Source: Verrucomicrobiota bacterium (GTDB lineage Bacteria; Verrucomicrobiota; Verrucomicrobiia; Opitutales; Opitutaceae). Taken from it: a DNA stretch of 64,000 nucleotides. This document shows, piece after piece, positions 17,988-27,194 of the stretch. Both the position numbers and the translations under genes were made by a program. Position 1 is the stretch's first letter. The number at the start of each line of letters is the position of its first letter. The DNA lies in assembly GCA_023386835.1 (NCBI GenBank), contig JAEWIY010000018.1, positions 1-64,000 of the forward strand, written 5' to 3'. The notes under the pieces are model-generated. The model worked only from the letters and a program-made list of their open reading frames with translations. It did not search any database and was not told where the DNA came from.

Positions 17988-19298
17988 ATGCAAGCCCAAA
18001 TGAATTCCAACGAACTGCCCCTCGCGCCCGACGCGCTCGCGGATCGCAGCATCGCGATCAAGGTGATCGGCCTCGGCGGCGCTGGCAGCAACTCGGTCGA
18101 CCGACTCAAGATGGACAATCTCGATCGCCTGCAACTGGCGGCGATCAACACGGATCTGCAGGCGCTTTCGACTTCGCCGGTGCAGGAGAAGGTCCTGATC
18201 GGCGCGGGTGTCACGCGCGGCTTGGGCGCGGGTGGCGATCCGGACCTCGGACGTGAAGCGGCCGAGTCGGACCGCGAGAAGATCGCCGAAGTCGTCAAAG
18301 GCTGTGACCTCGTGTTCCTGGTTGCCGGCATGGGCGGCGGGACCGGGAGTGGCGCGGCTCCGATCGTGGCGGAGATCGCGAGCGACGCCGGGGCGTTGGT
18401 AATCGCATTCGTGACGTTGCCGTTCAGTTTTGAAGGCGGGCGGCGCGCGAAGCAGGCGGAGGACGGGTTGCTGGAACTGCGCCGGTGTTGCGACGCGGTG
18501 ATTCCGTTGCCAAACGACGTTCTCCTGCAGGAGGCGGAGGAGGGCGAAACCGCGTTGGATTCCTTTGCTCGCGCCGACGAATGGATCGGCCGCGGAGTGC
18601 GTTCGATCTGGTCGATGATGTTCCGCACCGGCCTGATCAACCTGGACTTTGCCACGCTTCGACAGGCGTTCCACACGCGCGGCGGCAAGACGCTCTTTGG
18701 GCTCGGCAGCGGCGGCGGGGAGAACCCGGTCGCGGCCGCGATTGAGAGCCTCAAGTTGTGCCCGCTGCTCGCGATGCCCGAGTTTTCCCGCAAGGCTGAC
18801 CGGTTGCTGGTGAACATCGTTGGCGGGACCGATCTGACCCTGCCACGCGTCAACGACATCATGACGGCGGTGACGGAGCAGTTTGGCCGCGACTCCCACG
18901 TCATCATGGGGGCGGTGATCGACGAGGAGATGCAGGGTCGCGTCGAAGTTTCCGTACTCGGGACCACGGACATCGGTGGTCGGGTCACACCGCGTCGCTC
19001 GGGGCCGGTCCGCAGCCGGGCACCAGCGCCGGTGCCGATCGATCTCAAGCAGCCCGGCGCGCCCGCTCCTGCGCTCCCGCAACCTGTTGGACGGAATGCG
19101 GCGGCCGCCGTGCAGGCGCTGCCGGCCAGCGGCGCCGACGCGGTCCACACCAGCACCAAGGCGGCGCAAGACGAATTTCTCTTTGGCGCCTTGGTGGAGA
19201 ACCGCGGGCATTTTGAGCGGACGGATCGCAACCTGTTTGATGGTCAGGACCTCGACGTGCCGACTTACCTCCGCAAGGGAATCAAGATCGCGCTCTGA
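17988..19298 (+). CDS. ftsZ: Cell division GTPase FtsZ (variant T7 loop)
   Basis: Tubulin-like GTPase forming the Z ring. The 436-aa protein has GLGGAGSNSV, the signature AGMGGGTGSGAAP, and INTDLQAL. A Pro/Ala-rich linker (about 330-395) leads to a C-terminal peptide DLDVPTYLRKG that should bind FtsA. The T7 synergy loop reads INLDFATLRQ: Asp220 matches the first catalytic Asp (E. coli Asp209), but Thr223 (codon 18654-18656) occupies the place of the second (Asp212). In E. coli, changes at Asp212 strongly lower GTP hydrolysis. A second ATG at 18000 is possible. It is the last gene of the cluster. Confidence 0.96.
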   Translation: MQAQMNSNELPLAPDALADRSIAIKVIGLGGAGSNSVDRLKMDNLDRLQLAAINTDLQALSTSPVQEKVLIGAGVTRGLGAGGDPDLGREAAESDREKIAEVVKGCDLVFLVAGMGGGTGSGAAPIVAEIASDAGALVIAFVTLPFSFEGGRRAKQAEDGLLELRRCCDAVIPLPNDVLLQEAEEGETALDSFARADEWIGRGVRSIWSMMFRTGLINLDFATLRQAFHTRGGKTLFGLGSGGGENPVAAAIESLKLCPLLAMPEFSRKADRLLVNIVGGTDLTLPRVNDIMTAVTEQFGRDSHVIMGAVIDEEMQGRVEVSVLGTTDIGGRVTPRRSGPVRSRAPAPVPIDLKQPGAPAPALPQPVGRNAAAAVQALPASGADAVHTSTKAAQDEFLFGALVENRGHFERTDRNLFDGQDLDVPTYLRKGIKIAL

Positions 19299-19398
19299 GG
19301 TGACGAGCGTCGGGCGCCGCTTTGGGTCGCCCGACGAGCGGTCCGGAGTTGCCGCGGCGGATCGGGCGGCGGCGTAAGTTATTGAGGCTGTGGGTGAA

Positions 19399-19421
19399 AA
19401 ACGGCTTGAGTGAGGCCGTTT
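19399..19421. terminator. Hairpin after ftsZ, possible terminator
   Basis: Arms 19399-19405 (AAACGGC) and 19415-19421 (GCCGTTT) form a perfect 7-bp stem with a 9-nt loop, 100 nt after the ftsZ stop and before obgE. A-rich sequence precedes it and a C/T-rich tract follows, so it is not a textbook Rho-independent terminator. It could end the dcw transcript or lie in the obgE leader. Confidence 0.4.
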
Positions 19422-19489
19422 CCCCTTTACCGAGCGTTGACGATTCCGCTCCTTGGCAAGCCGCCGCGATTCTGCACGCTTTCCGGGCT

Positions 19490-20518
19490 ATGTTCATCGA
19501 TGAGTGCGTCATCAAAGCAGCGGCCGGCGACGGTGGGCGCGGCTGCATCAGCTTCCGGCGCGAAAAATATGAGCCGTGGGGCGGGCCGAATGGCGGCGAC
19601 GGCGGCAAGGGCGGCGACGTCATCCTGTTGGGCGACGACGACACCAACAATCTCGTCGATTATCACTACAAGCCGCACTGGAAGGGTGAGCGCGGCGAGC
19701 ATGGGCAGGGCAAGGACTGCCACGGTCGTGAGGGCAAACCCGCCATCCTGAAGGTGCCCCTGGGCACGGTCGTGACGAACGAGGAGACGGGCGAAGTCGT
19801 CGCCGAGATCGTCGACGACGGCCAGGAAGTGATCTTGTGCAAGGGCGGCAACGGCGGCTGGGGCAACACGCATTTCAAGACGTCGACCAACCGTGCGCCC
19901 AAACGCGCCAATCCCGGGCATCCGGGCGAGCAGGGCGTATTTCGCCTCGTGCTCAAGAGCATCGCCGATGTGGGGCTGGTCGGATTTCCGAATGCCGGCA
20001 AATCCTCGCTCACCAACCGGCTGACGCGCGCCCGCCCCAAGACGGCGGCGTACCCGTTCACGACGCTTCATCCGCAGATTGGCGTGATCGAGTATCCGGA
20101 GCGCTATGACCGGATGTTGCTGGCCGACGTCCCCGGGTTGATCGAAGGCGCGAGCGAGAACCGTGGCCTCGGCCACCGGTTTCTGCGGCACATCGAGCGC
20201 TGCGCCCTGCTCATGTTCCTGATCGACATGGCGGCCGTGGATGAACGCGACCCGCGGGAGGATTACACCACGCTGTTGCGCGAACTTGAATTGTACGACC
20301 CGGCCCTGTTGAAAAAGCCGCGTTTGGTGGTCGCGAACAAAATGGATCTTGAGTCGGCCAAGGGCCACTTGGCCAAGTTCAAGCGCCGTCACAAAGTCGA
20401 CATCCTGCCGATCTCCTGTGCCACCGGAGATGGGGTGGATGACTTGAAGGAGGCGCTCTGGAAGCGGGTCCGGAAACCCCGTGGCACCAGCCCCCGGCTC
20501 AAGCGGACCGCCGTCTGA
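19490..20518 (+). CDS. obgE: GTPase ObgE/CgtA, ribosome-assembly factor
   Basis: Conserved Obg GTPase tied to 50S assembly and stress control. The frame is open from 19322, but the ATG at 19490 gives 342 aa starting MFIDECVIKAAAGDGGRGCISFRREKY, the typical glycine-rich Obg domain (1-158). The G domain follows: GFPNAGKSSL (G1), DVPGLIEGASENRGLGHRFLRHIERC (G3 and after), ANKMDL (G4), and SCATGDGVDDL (G5). There is no C-terminal OCT extension, which is common for Gram-negative versions. It stands alone after the dcw cluster, with about 190 nt upstream. Confidence 0.97.
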   Translation: MFIDECVIKAAAGDGGRGCISFRREKYEPWGGPNGGDGGKGGDVILLGDDDTNNLVDYHYKPHWKGERGEHGQGKDCHGREGKPAILKVPLGTVVTNEETGEVVAEIVDDGQEVILCKGGNGGWGNTHFKTSTNRAPKRANPGHPGEQGVFRLVLKSIADVGLVGFPNAGKSSLTNRLTRARPKTAAYPFTTLHPQIGVIEYPERYDRMLLADVPGLIEGASENRGLGHRFLRHIERCALLMFLIDMAAVDERDPREDYTTLLRELELYDPALLKKPRLVVANKMDLESAKGHLAKFKRRHKVDILPISCATGDGVDDLKEALWKRVRKPRGTSPRLKRTAV

Positions 20519-20534
20519 ACCGAATTACCCTCCC

Positions 20535-21059
20535 ATGTCCACAGAACACCGGTCGCTCCTGATGCGTGCCAACCGTCTGCTCGGCGCGCAGTTGGTGGAG
20601 CAGAACTACGTGAAGATCGAGGACCTTGAGAAAGCCAATGAGAGGCTGCTCGAGCTGATCAACACCGGCACCCCGCGGCAGACGAGCGTCCTGGGCATCC
20701 TCGCCTACGAGCTCAAGGCGGTCCGCGAGGAGGACATCCTCATGCACCTGTCGGAGCATGAGCGACTCGGGATCGTCGACCTGCGCCACTACGAGGTGAA
20801 TGACGACGTGAAGAAGACCCTCGATGTTGGCGCCTGCTGGGCCACCTGGTCGCTGCCGTTCGATCGCGAGGAGGACATCACGAGCATCGCTACCGCGTAC
20901 TGGCTCAGCCCGGCGGTACGCACGTTCTGGGAAAAGCACTACGGCGGCGAAATCATCTGGTACGGCACCACCCTCGAGGTGCTGGCCGACTACTTGGAAA
21001 AACTGGTCGTGCCGACGCCCGTGGGGTCGGCTGAAACGTCCGCGGTGACCGCTTCCTGA
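20535..21059 (+). CDS. Stand-alone GspE/MshE N-terminal-domain-like protein
   Basis: A 174-aa soluble protein whose first 100 residues resemble the N-terminal domain of GspE/PilB ATPases: RANRLLGAQLVEQNYVKIEDLEKANE, then LGILAYELKAVREEDILMHLSEHERLGIVDL. Its second half, with several Trp residues (CWATWSLPFD, WYGTTLEVLADYLEKL), has no motif I recognise. Start taken as ATG at 20535, since the frame upstream overlaps obgE. It ends 2 nt before the pilB-like ATPase gene, so the two probably act together, perhaps in c-di-GMP sensing or pilus control; that is inference. Confidence 0.7.
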   Translation: MSTEHRSLLMRANRLLGAQLVEQNYVKIEDLEKANERLLELINTGTPRQTSVLGILAYELKAVREEDILMHLSEHERLGIVDLRHYEVNDDVKKTLDVGACWATWSLPFDREEDITSIATAYWLSPAVRTFWEKHYGGEIIWYGTTLEVLADYLEKLVVPTPVGSAETSAVTAS

Positions 21060-21061
21060 CC

Positions 21062-22765
21062 ATGCCGCTCGGAAAGATCCAGTCCCAGATCGTCGACGCC
21101 TTGGTGGAGGCCGGCCGGCTGAGCCCGGACCGCCGCGCGGCCATCGCCACCATCCCGGAAGACATCACGGGTGACCGACTCGACAAGCTGCTGCTCGAGG
21201 AGAACAACATCTCCCATCTCCAGCTGCTGCTGGCGAAAGGGAAGGCGTTCAACCTGCCGGTCTTCCACGTCGCCCGCTACCGGACGCACCCGACGACATT
21301 CGAGCGCGTTCCACAGGATTTCTGCCGTGAGCACAACGCGCTGCCCGTCGGGCAGGTCGGCGACCTGTTGCTCGTGGCGATCGCGAATCCGTTCGACATC
21401 GCGCTCGCCGGCAAGCTGCAGGAGATGACCGGACTGCGGGTCGTGCGGATGCTCGCCCGCGAAAAGGAGATTCAGGAGAAGTTCGCCCGGCCGGACCAGG
21501 CGCCCACGGACTTTGCCGATGTGGTCGAGGCGATCGGCGCCGAGTTCTCCAACGACAAGGAAAACGAAGACGACCTCACGGACGAGGAGAGCGGGCCGAT
21601 CATCGACCTCGCCAACCGGATCATCGAGGACGCGTACTTCAGCGGCACCTCCGACATCCATATTGAGCCTTGGGAAAAGGAGGTCGTCGTCCGCTACCGC
21701 ATCGACGGTGTATGCCAGGAGAAACTACGGCTGCCCTCGAAGGTCGGACCCGCTCTCGTCGCGCGCCTGAAGATCATGTGCAACCTGGACATCGCCGAAC
21801 GGCGGTTGCCGCAGGACGGGCGCATCGTCTTCAAGCAATACACCCGCAAGGGACTCGACGTCGACTTGCGCGTCTCGACGGCGCCGTTGAACCACGGTGA
21901 AGGCGTGGTCATGCGTATCCTCGACAAGCAGAAGTCCACGCTGCCCATGACGGCGCTCGGCTTCTCGGAGGAGAACCTGAAGCGCTATCGTGACGTCATC
22001 CGTCAGCCTTACGGCATGATCCTGCACTGCGGGCCGACCGGCTCCGGCAAGTCGATGACGCTCTACTCGGCGCTCAACGAGATCAACGCGCCGGACCTGG
22101 TCATTCGCACGGCGGAGGACCCGATCGAATATACGCTGGCCGGCATCAACCAGATGCAGATGCACCGGCAGATCGGGCTGACGTTTGCCGCCGCGCTGCG
22201 CGCCTTTCTCCGCCAGGACCCCGACATCATTCTCGTCGGTGAAATTCGTGACAAGGAAACGGCCAACATCGCGGTCGAAGCCGCGCTGACCGGTCATTTG
22301 CTGATTTCGACGCTGCACACGAACGATGCGCCTTCCACCGTCGCCCGTCTCACGGACATGGGGGTGGAGCCGTTCATGATCTCGTCGTCGCTCCTGTGCG
22401 TTTGTGCGCAGCGCCTGTTGCGCCGGGTGTGCAAGCAGTGCCGCCAAGCGTACGAACCGGACGGCCGAGCGCGGGAAATTCTCGAGAAGTCGATCGGCTG
22501 GAGCGGCACCATCTACCGCGCCAAACCCAAGGGGTGCCCGAAGTGCGGCGGTACCGGATACAAGGGCCGTATCGGTATCCACGAGTTGATGATCACCACC
22601 GAGGAGCTGATCGAGGCGATCAACAAGGAGATGGAGACGGCCGAGGTGAAGAAGATCGCCATGCGCAACGGCATGAAGACGCTCCACCAGGACTCGATGT
22701 TGAAGGTGAAGGAGGGCGTGACAACGATTGAGGAGGCGCTCGCCAACGTCCCACCCGACCTCTGA
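21062..22765 (+). CDS. pilB: Type IV pilus / type II secretion assembly ATPase (PilB/GspE family)
   Basis: A 567-aa secretion ATPase. An N-terminal GspE-N/MshE-like region (about 1-150) precedes the RecA-like core with Walker A GPTGSGKSMTLYSAL, Asp box VIRTAEDPIEYTLAGINQMQMH, Walker B IILVGEIRDKETANIAVEAALTGHLLISTLHTND with the His box, and a zinc-type tetracysteine module (CKQC ... CPKC). These are hallmarks of extension or assembly ATPases rather than PilT. No other pilus or secretion gene is near, so whether it serves type IV pili or type II secretion cannot be told here. Confidence 0.92.
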   Translation: MPLGKIQSQIVDALVEAGRLSPDRRAAIATIPEDITGDRLDKLLLEENNISHLQLLLAKGKAFNLPVFHVARYRTHPTTFERVPQDFCREHNALPVGQVGDLLLVAIANPFDIALAGKLQEMTGLRVVRMLAREKEIQEKFARPDQAPTDFADVVEAIGAEFSNDKENEDDLTDEESGPIIDLANRIIEDAYFSGTSDIHIEPWEKEVVVRYRIDGVCQEKLRLPSKVGPALVARLKIMCNLDIAERRLPQDGRIVFKQYTRKGLDVDLRVSTAPLNHGEGVVMRILDKQKSTLPMTALGFSEENLKRYRDVIRQPYGMILHCGPTGSGKSMTLYSALNEINAPDLVIRTAEDPIEYTLAGINQMQMHRQIGLTFAAALRAFLRQDPDIILVGEIRDKETANIAVEAALTGHLLISTLHTNDAPSTVARLTDMGVEPFMISSSLLCVCAQRLLRRVCKQCRQAYEPDGRAREILEKSIGWSGTIYRAKPKGCPKCGGTGYKGRIGIHELMITTEELIEAINKEMETAEVKKIAMRNGMKTLHQDSMLKVKEGVTTIEEALANVPPDL

Positions 22766-22829
22766 GCCGGTTCGCGCGAGGCGGCTGCCTCACCGTCGCG
22801 CCGCGTGATCAATTGTATTCACGTGCCGG

Positions 22830-23459
22830 ATGCCTGACCTCGCGTTTGAATTCGGCCAGATCGTGGTGGCGCATGCGCTGGCGGTGGCGAGCCCGGGGCC
22901 GGACTTCGCGCTGGTCCTGCGGCAAAGCCTGAGGCACGGCCGCCGGGCGGCGCTGTTCACGAGCTTCGGTATCGGTGCGGGCATTCTCGTTCACGCCAGC
23001 TACTCGATTCTCGGTCTCGGCCTGTTCCTGCGAACGTCGCCGGCCGCGTTTCAGCTCCTGAAGTACACCGGGGCCGCCTACCTCGCCTGGCTGGGCGTCC
23101 AGGCGCTGCGCTCCGCGCACCCGCGCGGAACGAGCCTGCCCAAGGCGCCGTCAGCGATGCAGGCCGGCCGCCACGCCTGGCTGCAGGGCTTCATGACCAA
23201 TGCACTCAACGTCAAAGCGACGCTGTTCTTTCTGGCCCTCTTCCCGACGGTCGTCAGCGCGACCACGCCGAAGTGGGTCCAGGTTGGGTACGGCCTGTGG
23301 ATGGCGGCGGCGACGGCGGCTTGGTTCAGTTTCGTCTCGCTCGTGTTCACCCATGAGGCCGCGCGGCGGACCTTCCTGCGACACAGCCATTGGATCGACC
23401 GGCTGTTGGGCGTCGTTTTCCTCGGTTTTGCCGTCGGACTCGTCTGGGCGAGCGTGTGA
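22830..23459 (+). CDS. LysE/RhtB-type amino-acid exporter
   Basis: A 209-aa inner-membrane protein with about five or six hydrophobic segments. The N-terminal part has the family hallmark ALAVASPGPDFALVLRQSLRHGRRAALFTSFGIGAG, and FMTNALNVKATLFFLALFP is the second typical stretch. LysE/RhtB proteins export amino acids or their analogues; the substrate cannot be read from sequence. It converges on mnmA, with 21 nt between the stops. The 64 nt upstream contain a short imperfect palindrome but no clear promoter. Confidence 0.9.
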   Translation: MPDLAFEFGQIVVAHALAVASPGPDFALVLRQSLRHGRRAALFTSFGIGAGILVHASYSILGLGLFLRTSPAAFQLLKYTGAAYLAWLGVQALRSAHPRGTSLPKAPSAMQAGRHAWLQGFMTNALNVKATLFFLALFPTVVSATTPKWVQVGYGLWMAAATAAWFSFVSLVFTHEAARRTFLRHSHWIDRLLGVVFLGFAVGLVWASV

Positions 23460-23480
23460 TGGCGGGGCGGCCGGCCTCGT

Positions 23481-24578
23481 TCAGAGATAGACGCCGCCAC
23501 CCAGCAACCGCGGGCCGTCGTAGAATGCGATGATCTGGCCGCAGGCGAGCGCTCGCTGCGGCTCGGCAAAACGAACGTGCGCCGTCCCGTCACCGTTTGG
23601 CTGATACACCAGGCGGACGCGGGGATCCCGGTAACGGACGCGGGCCTCGAGCTCTCCCGCCGCCGGTGGCGTGGGCGTGTTCCACTGGAGCTGATGGACC
23701 CGGATCTCTCGCGTGAACAAACCCGGGGCATCGGGTTCGTCGAACGCCACCAGCAACGCGTGATCGGCGGCGCGTTTGCCGACGACCACGTAGGCCTTGT
23801 GGTCCGTGTTGGACGGAACCCCGATGCCCTTGCGCTGGCCGAGCGTATAGAGGTGCAGTCCACGGTGTAGCCCGAGCACCTTCTCGTCGGAGGCGCGCAC
23901 GATCGGGCCGGGCCGGTCCGGCACGTAGTGGCGAAGGAAATCCTGCATCTTCACCTCGCCGATGAAGCAGATGCCCTGGCTGTCCTTCTTCTCCGCGGTC
24001 GCAAGACCGGCGGCGCGGGCATGCTCCCGCAACTCGGGTTTCTCCAAGTGCCCGATCGGGAATCTCGCGTCGGCCAGTTGTGGCTGGCTGAGCAGCGCGA
24101 GGAAGTAGGATTGGTCCTTGTTTGTATCCACTCCCTCATACAGGCCGTACACCGACGCGCTGTTGACCGATTCGGTGACCAGGCGCCGCTGCGCGTAGTG
24201 CCCGGTTGCCACGGCATCGAAGCCGTGGTCGCGGGCCCATTGGCGAAACAAGCCGAACTTGATTTCGCGGTTGCACATGACGTCCGGGTTCGGCGTCAGT
24301 CCGCGCTGGTAACCATCGAGCAGGTAACTGACCACCCGCTCCCGGTACTCCTGCATCAGGTTGACGACGCGGAATGGGATGCCGAGTTGCTCCGCCACCC
24401 GCCGCGCATCATCGATGTCGCTCTCCCAGGGACAATGGCCGATCACCTTGTCCTCATTAATCCAATTTTTCATGTAAGCGCCCTCGATGTCGGCGCCGGC
24501 ATCGCGCAACAGCAGGGCCGCGACGGAGCTGTCGACTCCGCCTGACATGGCAACGAGGATGCGCTCACGGGAGGCCAT
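23481..24578 (-). CDS. mnmA: tRNA-specific 2-thiouridylase MnmA
   Basis: Makes the s2U34 modification of tRNA-Lys, Glu and Gln, using ATP and a persulfide relay. The ATG at 24578 gives 365 aa starting MASRERILVAMSGGVDSSVAALLL, the SGGVDSS PP-loop. An alternative start 12 codons upstream adds a Pro-rich stretch and is unlikely. The two catalytic cysteines are in NPDVMCNREIKFG and GICFIGE. YVVVGKRAADHALLV belongs to the C-terminal domain. It is divergent from the GH13 gene, with 136 nt between starts. Confidence 0.96.
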   Translation of the reverse strand: MASRERILVAMSGGVDSSVAALLLRDAGADIEGAYMKNWINEDKVIGHCPWESDIDDARRVAEQLGIPFRVVNLMQEYRERVVSYLLDGYQRGLTPNPDVMCNREIKFGLFRQWARDHGFDAVATGHYAQRRLVTESVNSASVYGLYEGVDTNKDQSYFLALLSQPQLADARFPIGHLEKPELREHARAAGLATAEKKDSQGICFIGEVKMQDFLRHYVPDRPGPIVRASDEKVLGLHRGLHLYTLGQRKGIGVPSNTDHKAYVVVGKRAADHALLVAFDEPDAPGLFTREIRVHQLQWNTPTPPAAGELEARVRYRDPRVRLVYQPNGDGTAHVRFAEPQRALACGQIIAFYDGPRLLGGGVYL

Positions 24579-24714
24579 CGCATTTAGCGGTGGCGGTCGC
24601 GGCGGCGTTGTCAACGTGCGGTAGCGGTGTGGTCACGACGGCGGGGTGGAGGAATTGGACTTGTGCGCCGGACTTGAGAACCGATTCTGAAGCACCGATC
24701 GCCGTCGCAAACAC

Positions 24715-27171
24715 ATGTCGCACCGCGCCAACCGCATCGCTCAAGCCTGGCTGGAATCCCCGACGCGGGGCGTGGTGGAGTTGGTGCGCGACTGGAGGGC
24801 GCGTCATGCGCCGCCGCTGGGCCTGAGCCATGGTGCGCGCTTCCGGAGCGTGCAACGCGTGCCGGACCACACGTTTGGCCTGCGCAGTGGCTACTTCGTC
24901 AATCGCCGGTCCGAGATCTTTTTTTTCCTGCCGGCAGAGGCGCAGCCCAAACCGTACGCGTTGCGCGATGAATCCGTGTATCTGGCCGGCGACTTCAATG
25001 GTTGGGGAGACGCCATCGGCAAACCGGACTGGGAACTTCGTCCCGCGTCGCTCGACGGACAGCCCGTTCTGCTTTGGACCGGCTCGGCCGAGCGGTTCTT
25101 CAGTTCACCTCCGTTGCGATTCAAGTTCGTCACGAGTGAGGGGCACTGGTTTGAAGTGCCGCCGGACGCCCCCAACGCGCAGCGGGATGATGGCGGCAAT
25201 GTGAATCGGGTGGTCGATCCGGAGCGGACCGGTCAGCACCTGTTCACGTTCGAGGTCGCGGAGCCGCTGGCGCTTTCGACCGGCTGGCAGGTCACGTGGG
25301 CCGATGGCGAGTCGGCGCACGCGGTCCCGCTGCGGCCCGGCAGCTTCTTTCACGAACTGCGCTCGGATCTGCCGATGGGCGTCACGATCCAGCATGATCG
25401 CACGACCTTTCGACTCTTCGCGCCCCGCGCCCAACGCGTCGACCTGTGTGTGCAGGCGGAATGGCCGAACGGCGACATTTCACGTTTCCCGCTCGACCGC
25501 GCGCCGGGTGAGGATGGGGCGGCTGGCGTGTGGGAGGCGACGCTCGATCAGAATCTCCATCGCTGGTTTTACTGGTACCACGTCGACGGGCCCAATGATG
25601 CGTTCGGCCTGTTTGATCCGACGCACCGCATCATCGATCCGTACGCTTTGGCGACGGTCGGGCGCGAGGGGGCGGGCATCGTGCTCGATCGGCGACGCCT
25701 CCGCCGGCCGGCTGATTCGTTTCAAACCCCGGCGTGGCAGGATCTCGTAATTTGCGAGGCCCCCGTGCGCGATCTGGCGGCGCGGGCGCCGCTCGACCTG
25801 TCGCCAGACGAGCGGCGGGGTTTCACCGGGTTGCGTCGCTGGGTGGAGAGCCCGAATTTTTACCTGCACCGCCTCGGGGTGAATTGCGTGGAACTGCAGC
25901 CGGTCCAGGAGTTCGATAACGAGCGCACCGACGAGTACCACTGGGGCTACATGACGACGGCGTATCTCGCGCCCGAGAGTAGTTACTCGCTGGATCCGTT
26001 GGGCGCGAGCGGCGTGCGGGAACTGCAGGAACTGGTGGCGGCGTTTCACCGGCGTGGCATGGCCGTGATCCTGGATGTCGTGTTCAATCACGTGGGTGTG
26101 CCGGCGCACCTGATGTTCATCGACAAGCTGTACTACTTTGAGGTCGATGGGGCGGGGCAGCTGAGCAACTGGAGCGGATGCGGAAACGACTTGCGCGCGA
26201 GTGCGGCGATGGCGCGCCGACTGATCATCGACGCCTGCACGCATCTGATCGAGGTCTATGGCGTGGATGGATTCCGCTTTGACCTCGCGGACCTGCTCGG
26301 CGTCGAGGTGCTGAAGGAGATCGAGTTCGCGCTCAAGCGGGTGAAGGCCGACGTGATCCTCATCGCAGAGCCGTGGAGCTTCCGCGGGCACATCGCCGGC
26401 GCGCTGGCCGAAACCGGGTGGGCGTCGTGGAACGATGGATACAGAAATTTTGTCCGCGAGTTCGTGCGCGGGGGCGGTTCACGGGAGGCGTTTGAGTATT
26501 TCCTGAAGGGCTCGCCGTGGTACTTCGCCCGCTGGCCGGCGCAGACGGTAAACTATACCGAGTCGCACGATGACCGCGCCTGGATCGACGTGATCACGGA
26601 GAACGGCGACGGCAACGGTGATCATCCCACGCCCAACGATCGGCGGCGCACGCACCTCATGGCGGCGATTCTCTTCAGCTCCATCGGCATCCCGATGATG
26701 GCGGAAGGGCAGGACTTTCTTCGTTCCAAGCTGGGGGTGAACAACACCTACCTGCGCGGAGATTTGAACGCGCTGGATTACCGGCGACTTCGCCGTTTTC
26801 CCGCGACCCACACGTATTTTGCCGATTGGATCGCGCTCCGCCGATCAGCGCGCGGGGCCTTGCTGCGCCAGTTTACGCGACCCAGCGAGAGGTTCTTCCG
26901 GTTCTTCTTCGCGCCGCATTCCACGGCCGCCGCGGTGCTCTACAATGCCGACCTTTCGCAACCCGGCGGGCAGTTGCTGCTGGCACTCAACCCGACAACG
27001 GTCGACGTGCTGGTGCCTCTCGATGCAACGGTAGCCGACGGTGACTGGCAGCCGCTGGCGGACCACGAGCACTTCTGGTCGGAGGAGCGGGGCCGGGCGG
27101 CGATGGGACCGCTTGATCCTTCGCTCGACCTGCCCGCGCTCGGAGCCGGGCTGTGGTGGCGGGAAACGTGA
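24715..27171 (+). CDS. GH13 alpha-glucan-acting enzyme with carbohydrate-binding N terminus
   Basis: An 818-aa glycoside hydrolase family 13 protein. Residues about 60-330 contain one or two beta-sandwich modules (YLAGDFNGWGD..., FRLFAPRAQRVDLCV) like those of branching and debranching enzymes. The catalytic barrel shows ILDVVFNHVG, VDGFRFDLADLL with nucleophile Asp523, LIAEPWSF with acid/base Glu552, and ESHDD with Asp619. YHWGYMTTAYLAPESSYS resembles the isoamylase/pullulanase group, so debranching of glycogen or maltodextrin is likelier than plain amylase action. No signal peptide is seen, so it is probably cytoplasmic. No glycogen operon is near. Confidence 0.85.
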   Translation: MSHRANRIAQAWLESPTRGVVELVRDWRARHAPPLGLSHGARFRSVQRVPDHTFGLRSGYFVNRRSEIFFFLPAEAQPKPYALRDESVYLAGDFNGWGDAIGKPDWELRPASLDGQPVLLWTGSAERFFSSPPLRFKFVTSEGHWFEVPPDAPNAQRDDGGNVNRVVDPERTGQHLFTFEVAEPLALSTGWQVTWADGESAHAVPLRPGSFFHELRSDLPMGVTIQHDRTTFRLFAPRAQRVDLCVQAEWPNGDISRFPLDRAPGEDGAAGVWEATLDQNLHRWFYWYHVDGPNDAFGLFDPTHRIIDPYALATVGREGAGIVLDRRRLRRPADSFQTPAWQDLVICEAPVRDLAARAPLDLSPDERRGFTGLRRWVESPNFYLHRLGVNCVELQPVQEFDNERTDEYHWGYMTTAYLAPESSYSLDPLGASGVRELQELVAAFHRRGMAVILDVVFNHVGVPAHLMFIDKLYYFEVDGAGQLSNWSGCGNDLRASAAMARRLIIDACTHLIEVYGVDGFRFDLADLLGVEVLKEIEFALKRVKADVILIAEPWSFRGHIAGALAETGWASWNDGYRNFVREFVRGGGSREAFEYFLKGSPWYFARWPAQTVNYTESHDDRAWIDVITENGDGNGDHPTPNDRRRTHLMAAILFSSIGIPMMAEGQDFLRSKLGVNNTYLRGDLNALDYRRLRRFPATHTYFADWIALRRSARGALLRQFTRPSERFFRFFFAPHSTAAAVLYNADLSQPGGQLLLALNPTTVDVLVPLDATVADGDWQPLADHEHFWSEERGRAAMGPLDPSLDLPALGAGLWWRET

Positions 27172-27194
27172 GTCCCTGTTCGCCCGGTCCGTCC

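Noticed and set aside
22790..22829. Short palindrome (CGTGA/TCACG) before the LysE-type gene as an operator
   Set aside because: Only 5 bp per arm and no regulator gene nearby; too weak to list as a feature.
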